A stretch of 64,000 bases of DNA, taken from positions 22,196,001 to 22,260,000 of the forward strand of contig OZ234494.1 of NCBI GenBank assembly GCA_965153455.1, written 5' to 3'. Position numbers and translations under genes: made by a program. Source of the stretch: Sphagnum compactum (Eukaryota; Bryophyta; Sphagnopsida; Sphagnales). The stretch's first letter is position 1; each line of letters opens with the position of its first letter. The notes beneath the pieces were generated by a model. That model searched no databases. It was not told where the DNA came from and saw only the letters and a program-made list of their open reading frames with translations. Below, in pieces: positions 34,001 to 47,101 of the stretch.

Positions 34001-37000
34001 GGGTTTAGTCACAAAGAGTTGAACAATATGTGGTTTGATTTTCGCATCATGTCGTGCAAATCGCAACCCCTCTTGTGATGGATTGGTGTATCTATTGTTG
34101 TGCAGGTAATTAGGTTTAGGTGCTTATATCATGTTTGTCACATAGAAATAGTCTGGAGATTTGAACTTCAAGTTCTTTTGGCCCAAACCAAATATTTTTC
34201 CTTTGATTTCAAAATGTACTTCATGATACCTTGAATCTTGATGTATATGAAGTGGTGATATGTGAAGTTGGAAGTGAAGTAAATATGTCCAACTTCAAGT
34301 GAAGACCAAAAGAATTGGATGTGTTTCAATGTAACCAGCATGAATCTCCCAACTTTATAATGTGTTCATGTTTTGGGAAAACATCCATACAGTTCTTTTA
34401 GTTTTGTTCTTTTTGCATATATGTACATATTTCTGTTGAAGAGTTTATGCCATGAGCACAATAACTGTCAATAACAAAGAATTCCCAACATCCAAAAGAA
34501 TGAGAACAAAACTAATGCAACAACAAGCATAAACCTATACATCCAACCAAACAAAAGATAATCTAAAACAAAGACCACAAAATACGTAACAAAACATTAA
34601 GCATAAATTTTGTTCATAATATGGAGCAGTTGGTTTAACATGAAACAAAAAGAATGAAGCTAAAACAAAAGGTCATGTCTTATATTAGTTTTGAGCGCAC
34701 TTAAATTGTGTGTGGAGGTGATCTTAATAAATATTTAATGACCTAGATTGAGGTGGGTTTATGAGGTCTCATGTGTGACAATCTATACTAATTTCTATGA
34801 TTTAGAGTGGATGGTTTGCACTCTATAAAGATGAGGTCATTTTGTCAGCCCAAAACTGACAATGCCAACCCGCCAATGCAACCTTCACCCCCAAACATTG
34901 TACATGGCAATTGATATATCATTGCCATTTTCAAATCACAAAGATTATTAACCACAAAATAGTATGCAGTATACCTCAAAGCTAATCGTATTGAAAGCAG
35001 CATGGGACGCTTCCAAGCTAATTAACCTGGTTGGATTTAAAAAGTCGAACATTTAGGTAACATGATGTCTAGTAATGGATTGCTTCCAATTGTTTCAACC
35101 AAAAAGAAATCCACCCACACTTTCACTCTCGCCATGACTATGGTTATCTAGGGAACTGAAATCCAATAGAAAACTGTGCTGGTCATGACCCAATTTAGGA
35201 AAAGAAAATGAGCGCATCATGCTTGAGCATTTCAGTTGATGGGCCAAGGATAAGAAGGAGAAAGCAGGCCTGCTGAATACATCTGTCAAAGCTTGAAAGG
35301 TCTACCAGCTGCCAGCTTCATTGCTTTTGTATATGCGGGATGTCTATGTTTGTGCTTCGAAAGCTTTGAGGTAGAGATCTCTCTGTTTCTTAGCCTTGGT
35401 TGAGTTGAGAGCTGCTCAAATAGATAGAAACTTCCAGTTCAGCTTCAAGCAGCAAAAAGGTGCAATATGTGTAACCCAAAGGTTCTGGTCTCCCCTGGCT
35501 GCAAAATTGAAGCAACTAACTCCTGATACTCAGTACATCCTTTGATTCATGCTCAATAATTCAAAACTGAAGCAAATCCCACAATCATACCCACCCTTGC
35601 AGAGCGCTTTCCAGTCAGCTGGCCCACCAATGTGTTTCCTGACATCTGTGCAGTAAGTAGTTCACAGATGTTGAAAACCCCACCACAGTGAGGTGCACTG
35701 TTTACAAAATTCCATTCCTTTGTAACTTCACACCAGTCTCAGCCCTCAAGCAGATTCCATGTGTTTTATGTGCTTCAAGGTTGATCTGGAATCTCAGCTG
35801 ATCAATCCAAGTAGCCAATGCAGAGATTATGTGCCATGTCCACTGTCAGTGGACCAACACAAATTTCCTCTATAACCACTTGGCTGGTCCACCACAAATT
35901 TCTCTCTATGACTAGTTGGCCCTTGCTTCACACTGAAGAGCCTCCCATGTACATTACATCTCATCTCCTGAATGCAGGAGCACAGCTCTGGAGCATTACC
36001 TGCACTAGAGGGTGAAGAAAAACACTCAAGTTTGCATTCAGTGCACCAATTTCTGTAGCATCAGGATTTCAGTTTCAGTTTTTCAAAAAATCAACTAAAA
36101 ATAGAAGACACAGTTGATGCCAACAGGCAAAGGTCATAATTCTGGCTAAAGTAGAAAACACTGGAAAACCCATGATGAGCACTCCATCAAGTCGACTATG
36201 CCACAAAGAAATTCAAATTAACTAACCACACAAACTGTGGAAACATAGGGATATCCAGATCCTTGGGAGGAAATTTGGGTGATTCCATCATCCCTTTACA
36301 GGAGTCCAAAAGTCTCCAAAAAAATGAAGATAAACAAGAGGGTGAAGAATCAAATCTTGTTGGCAGAGACACAGAGGATTCCTCTATATGCAATCTTCTG
36401 TATAACCTCCATAGCAGAATTCAGTGCATTCTTGGGGACTACTCAGTTGGCAGGCATTTTCTGAGGAAGGAACACTACAAATGAGGAGGTGAACTTTCAC
36501 TTTGGGTTTCAGTTTTGATGTGCCCACATATCCAATTTCTTAGATCTGATACACTTAGACAACTAAAAGGTCAGCACTTCCTACCTACTATTGAGCTAGC
36601 TAGAAGTACATAAGAATCACTCATTGCCATTGTGGGTCGCTGTATGCACCAGCCATATGCAAAAGGCAACCTCACATATGCATCTACAAAGCAATAAATA
36701 AATGTAGTGGTGGGTTCTTGTAACCTGCATGCAATTGTAGAGGTAGGTATTTCTACTGGCTTTTGCACATTTTCTGGTTCTTGTAGAGGAGATATCCACC
36801 ATCATGCTTCTCCCCAGCTCCAACTGCCGTAGTTGCCACTGCTTGGGTAGTCTAAAGCTTATGTACATTGTTTCTCCATTCAAGACCACTGGGTATATTC
36901 ACAGCTTGCATCTTTGTTGGCAAAGAGATTGCATGTCTGCCACATACTTCCAGACCAATATATCTTTCTAACACACCAGCTTCTTGATCTTCTTCAGAAG

Positions 37001-37914
37001 CATACTTCAAACACTTGCTGCTCAGCAGACTCACACTGCAGATCAAGAAGGAAATATGAATCTGTGGTAAGCATACACCATACCTGAAATTGCAACCCAA
37101 AAAAAGAACATATGCTCAAGATTCGCTCACAAATAGGGAGCATACAATATTCAACACCTTCAGGCTTCCCAGGGTATGTTTAACATTTTTGCAACTTGGG
37201 ACAGTGGAGTACATTAGAAAGCCTGCAAGTGGATGGTCAACAATCCCACTTGGGTTGTATCACAAAATAAATCACCCTCCAATCAGCCTCAACAAGTTCA
37301 TCTAATACACAAAAAGACTTCTGGCAAGGAAGAAGTACTCACAGGAGTGCTCATGCAGCCTTCATCTTCCTCAACTTTGCTGGCAAAATTCCAAGTTTGA
37401 AACTGTGAACATTTGGTAGCCCACACCCTCTTGAGTTGGACCAATATACTGGTACTAGTTTGTGCTTTCAACATCCCTTCCATCTTCCCCCCACTTCTCT
37501 CTTCCACTCTGCTTATAGACACACCATCACTGAATCAAGCAGGGTAAGTAAGATTCTTGCAGTCATATATCCTGAAGGCTGCAGCAACCAACCAGCTATC
37601 AGACAGAGATCTCCCACTGCAGAGATGACCCTTGCACTTCTCTGGCTGTCAAAGCAGCAATGGCAATAGTTGCAGCAATGCCACAACTTAAGAAGCAGCA
37701 CAATCAAATGCACTTATGCACTTGATTCAAATGTTGAGGGCAACAATGTGTTACCAGTTGGAACAATAGATTGGTCAAGGACCTAAGGAGGGTTGATACA
37801 AACAGCCTCCACTTCTGTTTACATTCCAGCCAGAGTGACCTAGAAGTTCAAAGGGTCTGTACTGAAATGCCTGTGTCAGTTGGTGACAGGCATATACAAA
37901 GAAAGATAACTTCC
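34001..37914. other. Intergenic and probable 3' flank of the PRAF gene
   Basis: No gene is recognised. From about 35 kb the composition becomes more balanced and repeats thin out. The part next to 37915 should contain the 3' untranslated region of the PRAF gene, but I cannot identify its poly(A) site. Several frames of 60-90 codons on both strands show no known domain. Confidence 0.45.
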
Positions 37915-40900
37915 CTACTCTCCTGGTCTCAATCCTGCCCCCAAGGATGGCAACCCAGTTGTATTATTAACCCTGTCAACACCTCCACACACATTATATT
38001 GTTCATGCACCCTGACCCGATTCTCCGCCCACCATTGTTCTGCCTCCTTCTCGCTAAACCGTTTTCGACTGCAGATTCAGTAGCCACAGCTAGTAAGTCT
38101 CACAAAATTTCAAAACTCACGAAAACTGAAACTCCAGAATGCAATTTTTTGCACCTGCCAATTCTAGGAGATTCACTTTGTATCTAGACCAGCAACCAAG
38201 CACCAGACTGATGGGACCTATAAGCAATCAATCCCTTCAAGATTGAAGAACAGGTACCTGAATCGTACACGCTTCAGATCCCTGCCTCCACCCGATAAGG
38301 ATGTAAGCGTGATATAAACACCAGGTTCATCTTGTTCTACCCACTCTGCTTCAGCAACTCTTCCATTTTCAGATGAAAAGGAACTACCCACTGTCCTAGC
38401 CCCATCATCATTTTGGCGTACTGTTTCCAGTCCATTTGTATCTCCTTCTGAAAAACCATTAGCTGCTCGCATTGCTGTCATAGGCCTACTTTGCGAGCCT
38501 CCAAGATCATCCTCCGTGCCAGTAAAACTTGAAGCAGTCCGTGGACTCCCAACAGAAAAAGAGTCAAGGACTGAATGAGGGCTTGACACTGTATGGGGGC
38601 TGCCTACACCAATCACATCCACATCTCGAACATTGGCCAGCCCAGCACTAACGTTATTCCTCTGAGGCCCTGACTGAATGCCCTCACCATCAGGCGGTGC
38701 CAGCATCTGAGGAGTGACCATGGAATGCACACCATTCTGAGAATCCTGCTGACCAGCAGACATAGACCCTGACCTTCCATGTCTAAAGCCACTCATTGGT
38801 AGTCTTTCTGCCATTTCTTTAAGCTGCAAAATGCATCAAGAATTTCAGTCCCAAACAAGACTGGTACGAAAATACAAAGCATTCACTGAATTGAGTTGGA
38901 CAACTCACCAACTGCCACTCTCTAACATGGACAGAACTGAATTGAGAGCTATATGTGGAAACAACAGCAGGAGGTCAAACACAACCCACATGCCAAGTCA
39001 ACTTTGCAACATATCCTTTTCGGCATAGGACACAAACATGTTCAGGGTTCCCTGTTCCTTGTTAACCTGGCTTTTGACAGGGTGTTGCTTGAAAGAACTT
39101 CCATAGACAAACAGCAGATCAAGATCAAGCAGACCCAAACAAGATGCAGCTTACAGTTGAAACAACTTTGCAGCATTTAGATGAGATACCTGGGCAGTGA
39201 GAGACTTGATGACCTCCTTTGCAGCTCTCGATTTTACAGCCTCATCGGTAGCCATGGAAATGGCATTCTGTAGCTGTTGTTGAGAGCGCTGCACATCCTT
39301 CTCTTGGATTTGGAACTGGCGAGTCATGCTTTCAATCTGGTGAACATAAAAGCATGTCAGTAGCGACAGCAGAATCAACATAGAAATCAAACATCAGTAG
39401 CTTCACAAAGTTAGAGGAGCAAGGAAAAATAGAAACATGAGCTCAAAATCTGCTTCGTCAAACTTGCATACAACTAGGATTGACTTCTTATTGTTGCACA
39501 GGAATCAGCTTAGAAGTCTTGCAAAGACTCCTGAGCAACTTCCACACAAGACAGCATTTCAGATCACTTGGGTAGGGGATTCACCATCTTCTTTGCAAAC
39601 TACTGCAAAGTCTTGTTACACCACAGATGCAACATTTCTGCAAGTCATGTCATCTTAAATCAAGAGATGAAGAATTGCAAGTACCTGTGACCTCAACTTG
39701 AGATTCTCTTCAATCAGTCCCTCATTCGTCTTCTTCAATTCTTCAACTATTGTCTTTGAAGTAGTTAGGCCACTAATGGTTGGAGTAGGTGTTGTGGATC
39801 GAGGGGGACTGGCCTTCCTTGACAGAGGGGACACTGCCCTGGAAACAGCTCTGGGTGCTGGGACAGAGATTGAGGAGACTATTGAGGCCTTGGGATCTGA
39901 GTGGGAAGATTTGAATTCAGACTTAAAAGTGCTAGGAACATTCACACTACCCCATGACGCAAGTGACAGAAACCCATTTGGTGCAGGAGAAACACGGCTG
40001 GAAAAGGCCTCTGGTCTTTTCATGCGCTTTGCCCCCAGCTTTCCCTCAATCTGCTTAAATGTATCAAAACCGTTGGGATATCTATGTGTTGGAGGTTGTG
40101 GTCTTGGCAACTTAAGCTCTGATTTCACTGAAATCTCTTTGGCTTCAATAGCTCTTCGGTTGGGAGTTCCCCTTCTGGACAATATTCCTACAGATGAGCC
40201 CCCAGTGTCAGTAGCCTTCTTCACCTTACTATAGCAGGAATCACAAACCCGATATGGTTTGCTAGGGTTGGGGGCCAATGCTGCTTTCAGAGCCTTTTTT
40301 GAACTGCATGCATGACAGAATGCAAGTCCACAGTTGTAACAATTGTGTCGTTTCCTTGTGAAACCAAAAGGCTGCCTACAACCTGAGCATGTCAAGTGGT
40401 CAGCACCTGATGGCCATTTGTGTAAACATATAGCAGCTGTGAAGCTTACACCACAAGCGATACTTTTCACTTGCTTATCCTTCAAGGTCCCAACAAGAGT
40501 GGGAGAATTCCTGTCTTCTGTGTCACCATGACCAAGCCTGCCATTTGCACCCTTACCCCATGTGTAGACCTCAGACTTGTGGGTCAAAACTGCAACATGA
40601 TGTGCCCCACATGAAATGTCCTCCACATAAGCTTCCCATAGTTTTCCTCCAACTAGCCCTGGCAGTTTCCCATCAGCCTGGGGATCCCCTAGTTGTCCAT
40701 ATGTAGTGCTACCCATTGTGAAAACCTGTCCTGATGTTGTCAGTGCCACTGTCAAACTGTTACCACAAGCGACCTGGCGGAAATTATGGTCAACAACTGC
40801 TGCTACACATGTTGGGACTAATTGCTGCTCTTTGTCTCCATGGCCTAGCCTTCCTTGATCCCCATCACCCCAAGTGAAGAGCTTTCCAGAAGAGCAGTTG

Positions 40901-43900
40901 CTTGCACTTGAATACCCAACCATGACCTCAACAACGGCAGCAGTATGCCAGACCCCACATGCTGCCCTTACAGTTTTCAATCCCTTCAGAGATTCCACCT
41001 CTCTGGGCACAGATGCACTCTTCCTATCTCCATGTCCAAGCACACCAAATGTCCCATCGCCAAAGGTAAAAAGCTGTCCAGCAGAAGTGACCAGCACTGT
41101 GTGCCAAGGCCCACATGCAATTGATGACACCCGAATTCCTTCCAAAAGCCCATTTACTCGCTTGGGCATCCAGTGGCTGATATCATTACCATGGCCGAGC
41201 AACCCAAAGTTGTGTGTGCCATCACCCCAAGTGTAGAGATCCCCAGAGAGAGTGACTGCACATGTGTGGTATTCCCCACACGATACAAGTTCAATGTTTG
41301 TAGCTGCAAGGGCATCCACAAGCTGCGGATGTGGGATATCACAATCCACTCCATGACCTAAGCGACCACCTGACTCCTCTCCCCAAGAAAATACCTCCCC
41401 CTGTTTAGTTACCAGTGCCGCATGCCTTGCTCCACATGCAATATACTGCACATCTAAAACAACAGTTGCTTCCAGAGGCTTGGGCAGGAGAGCATCCAAT
41501 TTTCGTCCAGCAGCAATGCCAATCCTATGTACACCACCCCCTAAAATTCCATCACCCACACCCTCACCCCACATGAAAACATCACCCAAGGCATCCGGCT
41601 CTTCATGGCCTGACCCCTGGCTGGAAGAGCTTACAGCACTGGACATGCTTATCCTGTAATTATCAGAAAGACCTCCACCTGGCAGTCTCATATTTGCATT
41701 CATGCTATCTGAACCCATATCTGAACTGCTTGAATGCATTGAGCCTCCAACAGATCCTGTCTCAAGGAATGTGTTCCTTGATTCCCCTGTAATCAATCCT
41801 CCTGCTAAGTAACTTCTGTCTACTCCTAGATGATGAGGACTACTGATGGGACTCAAAATCTTGAATGTGTCTCCCCCCTCCTGCAACAGAAACAAGGTCT
41901 ATAAGAGCAATCTTTGCTCAGCAAATGACAACATACATATCCTAAAAAGCCAGGTTACTGGAGCATAGGTTTTCTTGATCCCACTGTGTAATCCATCACA
42001 AACATGTAGACAACAGGCAATGAACAAACTCCTCCAAAAATTTATGTAATCCAATAACTACCTTGTAGAAGAGTGAGAGAGTGAAGTAGGCTGCATTAGC
42101 TCTGGCAGATTGGGACCCTGAGGAAATTTAAATGAACACATAGAGCCTCATTCTGGCTACACATGCTGAACTTAGAATCAAGGCCTCTTGTAGATCCTGC
42201 TTGAGGCACTTCTTCTCAACTCTCTGACTGCACAAGAACTGAAATCCTGCACACATTTAGGTTCTTTTACTTGCAGCCCTGTCTCAAGATGTCACAAACA
42301 CCCACCTGATGCAGACTGTCAGTGCTGTCGAAGCGTGAGATCAAAGGAGAACTCTTTCGTGTGGGAAGGTAAGGGCTCATAGAACCAAATGAAGGGGCAT
42401 CCTCAATCTCTGAGTGAAACCTTGGTGTTTGCAAGTGGGCTCGAGAGATGGCCGCCTCAAGTCCAACAAACCAAACTTCAGCCTCATCTTTATCCTTGCA
42501 TATCTGTGCATTGAACACCACTGAAAGTTAATTTGAACACACCTGACTCCTAGAGTCTATTACAAAATTACCATAGTCAGATAGTGCTTCACACCTCATG
42601 ACCTTTGATAGAAACCCTAAGAAGTCTATGTTAGAACTAGGGTTACACAGGATTCCAGGCTCACCAAATCTAAAGAGTGCTGCTCATTGTCATGCAGCAG
42701 AGAAAATGATTGATACTCTTTCTCTGGCCATGGGTGCCGCTGGAAAATAGCCTGGTGCAGAAAAAGATGTCATGAGAGGTGTGATCAAGATCAAAAGATC
42801 ATGTAGACTGCAGAACATCACCACTTGGACAACAGAATACAAGTGAAATTACAGAGAAAAGACCTTCCAACATTGCAAAGAAACATAACAGTGTCTCACA
42901 TGTGTTAATACACCCCACACAAGCAACCAAGAAAGATACAAACAACTAGCAATACCAATACTAGATACCATCCACTAACTCAAGTGACACATGTAGAGTC
43001 TTCCATCACAACTGTTGACCAACAAAATGGGGATCAAGTAAGGACTCACAGTACGTTGCCCAGGTACAATCCTGGACACTGTGCTCAACCAAAGCTTCTT
43101 CTCTTCTTTTCCAGAATACCAAATCAGTGCACACTCATCCTGTTGGCAAGCCACAATCACTCAGCCCCAAAGAACTATGAAGATAGCAAATGAGCAAAAT
43201 AAACCACAAAGTATGTCCCCTTCTCCTCCTGTCGTGGATTGCAACACACTGAATGATCACCAACCACATCTTACAGATCCTTTCTTTGGGAGTAAAGAGG
43301 GTCATTTCATGTGAACCTTTTTAGCACACATTAGTATATCTGCACTGACCTAAACAGTTCCCATTTGCTGCTGTTGTTGCCAGAGTTAGCATCAACTCAG
43401 CAGATAGAACAGTGAGGAAACCTAAAATCACATGGAGAGTGAAGGACAAATAGTGAACATAGAAGTAAATCTATCAGTCTAGAACCCAGTACTTAACTTG
43501 CTTTCCAATAATGAAGAAGTTTCAAGAACTGGCAACTCACAGCAGAAAGCCTGAAAGGGCAAAACTTTGGTTTTCCTCGGCGACCGTACTTGAGAAGCTG
43601 TGCACCCTTCTTCAAAGCAGTGATTGCCTTCACAGCAAAGCAACCAAATAACAGAATTCAGCTTGCACAGAAGCTTACAACCACCAGCCAGACAAAAACT
43701 AATAACTGGACTATTTTGAGCTATATCTGTTGCCAGCCTTGGTTAATTTGACAGCATCACAACATTGTCTAGAGCTTTTGACAACCCCTGCAGCTGAAAC
43801 AAAAACCAATTGATACGCGAAAACATATGCAAGTCAACTGATGTGAAGTAGCTATTGATAACCTGGGTAAGCGACATCTCCAGATACATATACAGACAAT

Positions 43901-44615
43901 GATAACACTAGGTAGGTTATGGATTGCCCATATAGAGGATATACAAAAACCTAAACTGCGCCATCTCTACCAGACTACTCACTTGTGCAGGACAGACTGG
44001 GGATCTCATGTATTGGAAAGAGAGAGCTGAAGTGTCTCACTAAGCAGAGTATAGATCAGCACCAGGAATATGATGCCAATTAGAAATTTCAGGCATCCAA
44101 TTACAATACTTTGCAACAAAACACCTGAACCCAAGACACAACTCACCCATAGGCTTGTTTCTTATTATGGTGACATACTATCCTCCTCAGATTGCATTAC
44201 AACTCCAGACCTAAAATGTCATCGCACAGATAACACAGTCTTTGAAAGGTTCAAAGGTGACATCTAATACTGTCCCAAAATAGTGTACATTGATCATGTT
44301 TCTCAGAGTTCATTTGCACATGTAGCTTAATGACACAAGAGAGCTGTCCAACGGCAATTAGCTAAGATTGTGTCATGACAATTTGCAATCAGTCAAGGTG
44401 CAAAAACTGCATCTGAATGTTGAACAAAGAAACTTCCCAAAGGACCTTGAATGCCTGTTCAACTGAGAGCTAGATCCAGCTTGCCTTAGAGAAAGAGGAG
44501 AAGAAGTCTAGAAGCCAATAGGGATTCCATGACAAGCAGGAAGAAGGAAAACCAAATAGTTCTGTACCTGTTCAATGTCACGCTCAAGAAGTCCATTTTG
44601 AGAATGATCTGCCAT
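37915..44615 (-). CDS. PH-RCC1-FYVE-BRX (PRAF-type) protein, ten coding exons
   Basis: Exons on the minus strand, from 5' to 3': 44615-44568, 43627-43541, 43139-43050, 42751-42665, 42503-42306, 41880-39685, 39336-39190, 38823-38258 and 38068-37915, all with GT donors and AG acceptors. They join in one frame to 1,190 residues ending in TAG. (If the boundary at 43627 is placed elsewhere, the start would change slightly.) Domains: N-terminal PH domain about 17-135, spread over exons 2-5; seven-bladed RCC1 repeats about 269-657; a FYVE zinc finger about 659-722 with all eight Cys (668, 671, 684, 687, 692, 695, 716, 719) and the plant-type [10 protein letters not shown] core; a coiled-coil about 880-955; and a C-terminal BRX domain about 1111-1166 ([21 protein letters not shown], split by the last intron). 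Family members bind phosphoinositides and act at membranes, and some are reported as polarity factors or guanine-nucleotide exchange factors for small GTPases. All domains look intact, so the gene should be functional. Confidence 0.93.
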
Positions 44616-44770
44616 TCGCTGATGACCAGCTTTGGTCAAAATCATCACATTCCTAGCTTGTCACTTCACGTTGTCTCTGCTATACGGACTCTAGCTAGGA
44701 TCCCAACAGCTCTTTGCAAAAGCACTGAAGAGACACACAACCACATAGAGATTGCTGTCTCTCTCTTCTG

Positions 44771-45425
44771 TCTGCAAAGACATGTAATAACATGAGTAGC
44801 CAACTGTTGCAGTGCTGTTGTCAAATGGACCATGAACTGCATGAGAATGTCTCCTTCTTCCCACATGAATCACACATGCTGCTAAAACATCAAATCACAA
44901 AGCTACATGGCAGCAAATGCTCCAAGGCATCGTCATACATGGCTCAATTGAAGAAGAAACATCGAACTGCAAAATTAAACACCAGTTAAGTCAAGCTGAC
45001 TATATTCTCTGGAGGATGAATCACTATCACAAGTACACACACACAGAAAAAACCTAAAACCCACACATTCACTTCATTACAAAACCCTAGGCCAGTCTTT
45101 TTGCAAAATAGAAAGCTTGACTAAACCAGTGAAAAGCGCAAAAACCGCGACATGATGCCCACCGAAGACTTGAAATCGTAAAGATCACATTCTCAATCCC
45201 GGCACTATGTACTTAAACCTTCTAACCGCAAAGTGTATGATGATGACGATGATGACTACAGAAAAAAAAAAACCAAAACAAACTTGTTTGACAACTTCTA
45301 CGCCATTCTCCTCCCTCACAACAAAAAAACTATCTAACATCTACTTCATCAGTTGAAGGCCAAAAAATTTACCGTGAAGACAGAGTTGTCACCGCCGCCT
45401 TGAAGCTTTCCCGCGCATTCTGCAT
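44771..45425 (-). other. Probable 5' leader and leader intron of the PRAF gene
   Basis: Upstream of the start codon the minus strand offers a good acceptor (TCTTTGCAG before 44771) and a donor (TCACG followed by GTAAAT at 45372), which would remove 601 bases from the leader. The resulting leader contains an ATG at 45425. The frame runs 52 codons through the splice and stops at 44666, about 50 bases before the PRAF ATG. This is a model from splice-like sequence only. Confidence 0.4.
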
Positions 45426-45740
45426 CCCAGATTGAAAGAGAGGGAGGGAGGGAGAAGAAGACGAAGAAGAAGAACCCTTGCTTATTCCTTCCTTCCTTTC
45501 CCAGCGCAGAAATTGAATTTCAAAGACATCAAATTCTTCAGCGGGAGCAGGGCTTCAAGCTCCAAGCGACCACCACAAGTGGTTTGCGCATCGCGGGAAA
45601 CGGATTCGGATCGGACAAGCGCAGAGGACCCCGAGAAATCGCCATCGCCAGGAAAGCGAAGCAAGCGACGGAGCTTCTCCGTCTACGTCCATACCCTAGC
45701 TCTGCGCTGCCAACCTGGGTTAGCTTCCGCAACTAACCCG
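45380..45740. promoter_or_regulatory. GC-rich region at the 5' end of the PRAF gene
   Basis: This is the most GC-rich intergenic part of the window, with purine-rich runs (AGGGAGGGAGGGAG, 45441) and many CpG. It lies just upstream of the PRAF leader and probably includes the promoter and transcription start. I cannot name a TATA box. The plus-strand open frame at 45432-45746 is composed of low-complexity Arg/Ser codons and is best seen as a by-product of this composition. Confidence 0.5.
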
Positions 45741-46011
45741 GGTTAACGCACGGTTGTGGGCGGGTATCAGGCGTTGTTAGAAACCGCCGGCTCCGTTTTC
45801 TTCCATCAATTTCAGAAGCAGAGAACCTCCGGATCTTTATACTCTCTTCAGTGATCCGGAACCGGCTGTGGTTAGTGTATAAGAAAACCAGATACATACT
45901 TTGATTTTTAATTTCTTTGAGAACCATGGCTACGAACTTTAAGAACCGCCCTGATAACCAAAGGGGATTTGTCTCAGGTTCTAATACCCGCCCAAACACC
46001 AGGTTAAACAA

Positions 46012-46160
46012 CCCTCTCTCGCTCTCTCTCGCTTGCTCTCGCACGCTTCTCTTGGGTCCAAAATACGTGTTTTTTACTTTTACTACAATAAAGTCTAGGG
46101 GGTTTACTTTTTTTCGATTTTTTTTCTTTTACTTTTTTCTCTTTTTTTTTTCCCAAAAGA
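46012..46160. repeat. Polypyrimidine tract (CT and T-rich)
   Basis: From 46012 a CTCTCGCTCTCTCTCGC segment and, from about 46106, long T runs make the plus strand strongly pyrimidine-rich. No gene is associated beyond the nearby PRAF promoter. Confidence 0.8.
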
Positions 46161-47068
46161 GCTCCCATAATCAAAAAAGGAACTGATCCTGGGGCCTTTA
46201 AATGAAGCTTTGGCAAAATAACTTTTCCGCCCAAATGCGACAATTGGCACCACCATTTTTTATCCCCGATTGAAACCGACGATGCACCAACTTCTTTCGA
46301 CAATTGGCACTAGGCATTCGATTTTGGAAGCCAAAGAGAACAATACGAAACTTTGACAATTGTCACACATTTTCAATCGGTAGTTTTTTTTAAATTAAAT
46401 ATGTGAAAATTTTGTCCTCAAATGGTTTGTCGAAACCAAATGTTTTTCTTGAAATTTTTGTGATGTAAGAAAAAAAAAATTTAATTAGTAACAATAGTCA
46501 AATCTACATTAGGAAAATCAAAAAAAAAAAAAAAAACGGTTTAGAGATTTCCCAATAATTTGTAGAGAAAATGTGGTAGATAAAGTTCAAGGCAAAGGGC
46601 TTTCCGGGAGGAATAAGGGCCCGTTCTCCCCCCACTGAAAACTTACATTATTCCATAGTCTCTCCCTTTTCGGAAGAGCCAATCGAATCTTGTAATGTAT
46701 GGTGCAAATGTCCTGCCTCCATGTGGGCACCAAAGTGAATTGAAAAATAATTTCTTTTTTATACAATCATTTAGAATGTTCTGAAAAGATTGCGTTTTTC
46801 AACACGGAATCCTCCAAATGAAGTAATTATTCAAGACGGAAATGTTGAACTAGCCCAACATGGTGCCCAAGATATTCTTGCTTATTTTGGGCCGGGGAGT
46901 GCAATCAAAAGAATGCAAATTATATACATGTATGCCCCACCCCCCCTCCTCCCCGGCCTCAAGACACCCGTGGGATAAAATACAAGAACCAGCCCGCACG
47001 GGAAGCTTCCCCATCTCCGGAATTGTAGAATTCACGTAGGATTCTAGAATTGTTGTCCTCGTGCTTCC
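46161..47068. other. Intergenic, nothing recognised
   Basis: The phrase GACAATTGGCAC recurs at 46228 and 46299, a small dispersed or degenerate tandem motif. Homopolymer A runs lie at about 46470 and 46520. No gene is supported. Confidence 0.4.
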
Positions 47069-47101
47069 AATATGCACAATACGACACGTATTGTGCATAT
47101 T
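47069..47101. repeat. 15-bp perfect palindrome with 3-base spacer
   Basis: AATATGCACAATACG and CGTATTGTGCATATT flank ACA. The symmetric edges fit a fold-back or a dimeric protein binding site. A neighbouring pair, GAATTGTAGAATTCACG then AGGATTCTAGAATTG (about 47020-47051), shows similar words. Confidence 0.9.

Noticed and set aside
37771-38187. Plus-strand frame of 138 codons at the 3' end of PRAF
   Set aside because: It covers, in reverse, the last PRAF exon that encodes the BRX end ([17 protein letters not shown]), so the minus strand is the coding one.
39698-40234. Plus-strand frame of 178 codons opposite the large PRAF exon
   Set aside because: It is antisense to a strongly supported exon with RCC1 and FYVE domains and has no similarity of its own.
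45432-45746. Plus-strand frame of 104 codons next to the PRAF leader
   Set aside because: It begins in a purine-rich low-complexity run, has no domain, and is explained by the GC-rich promoter composition.
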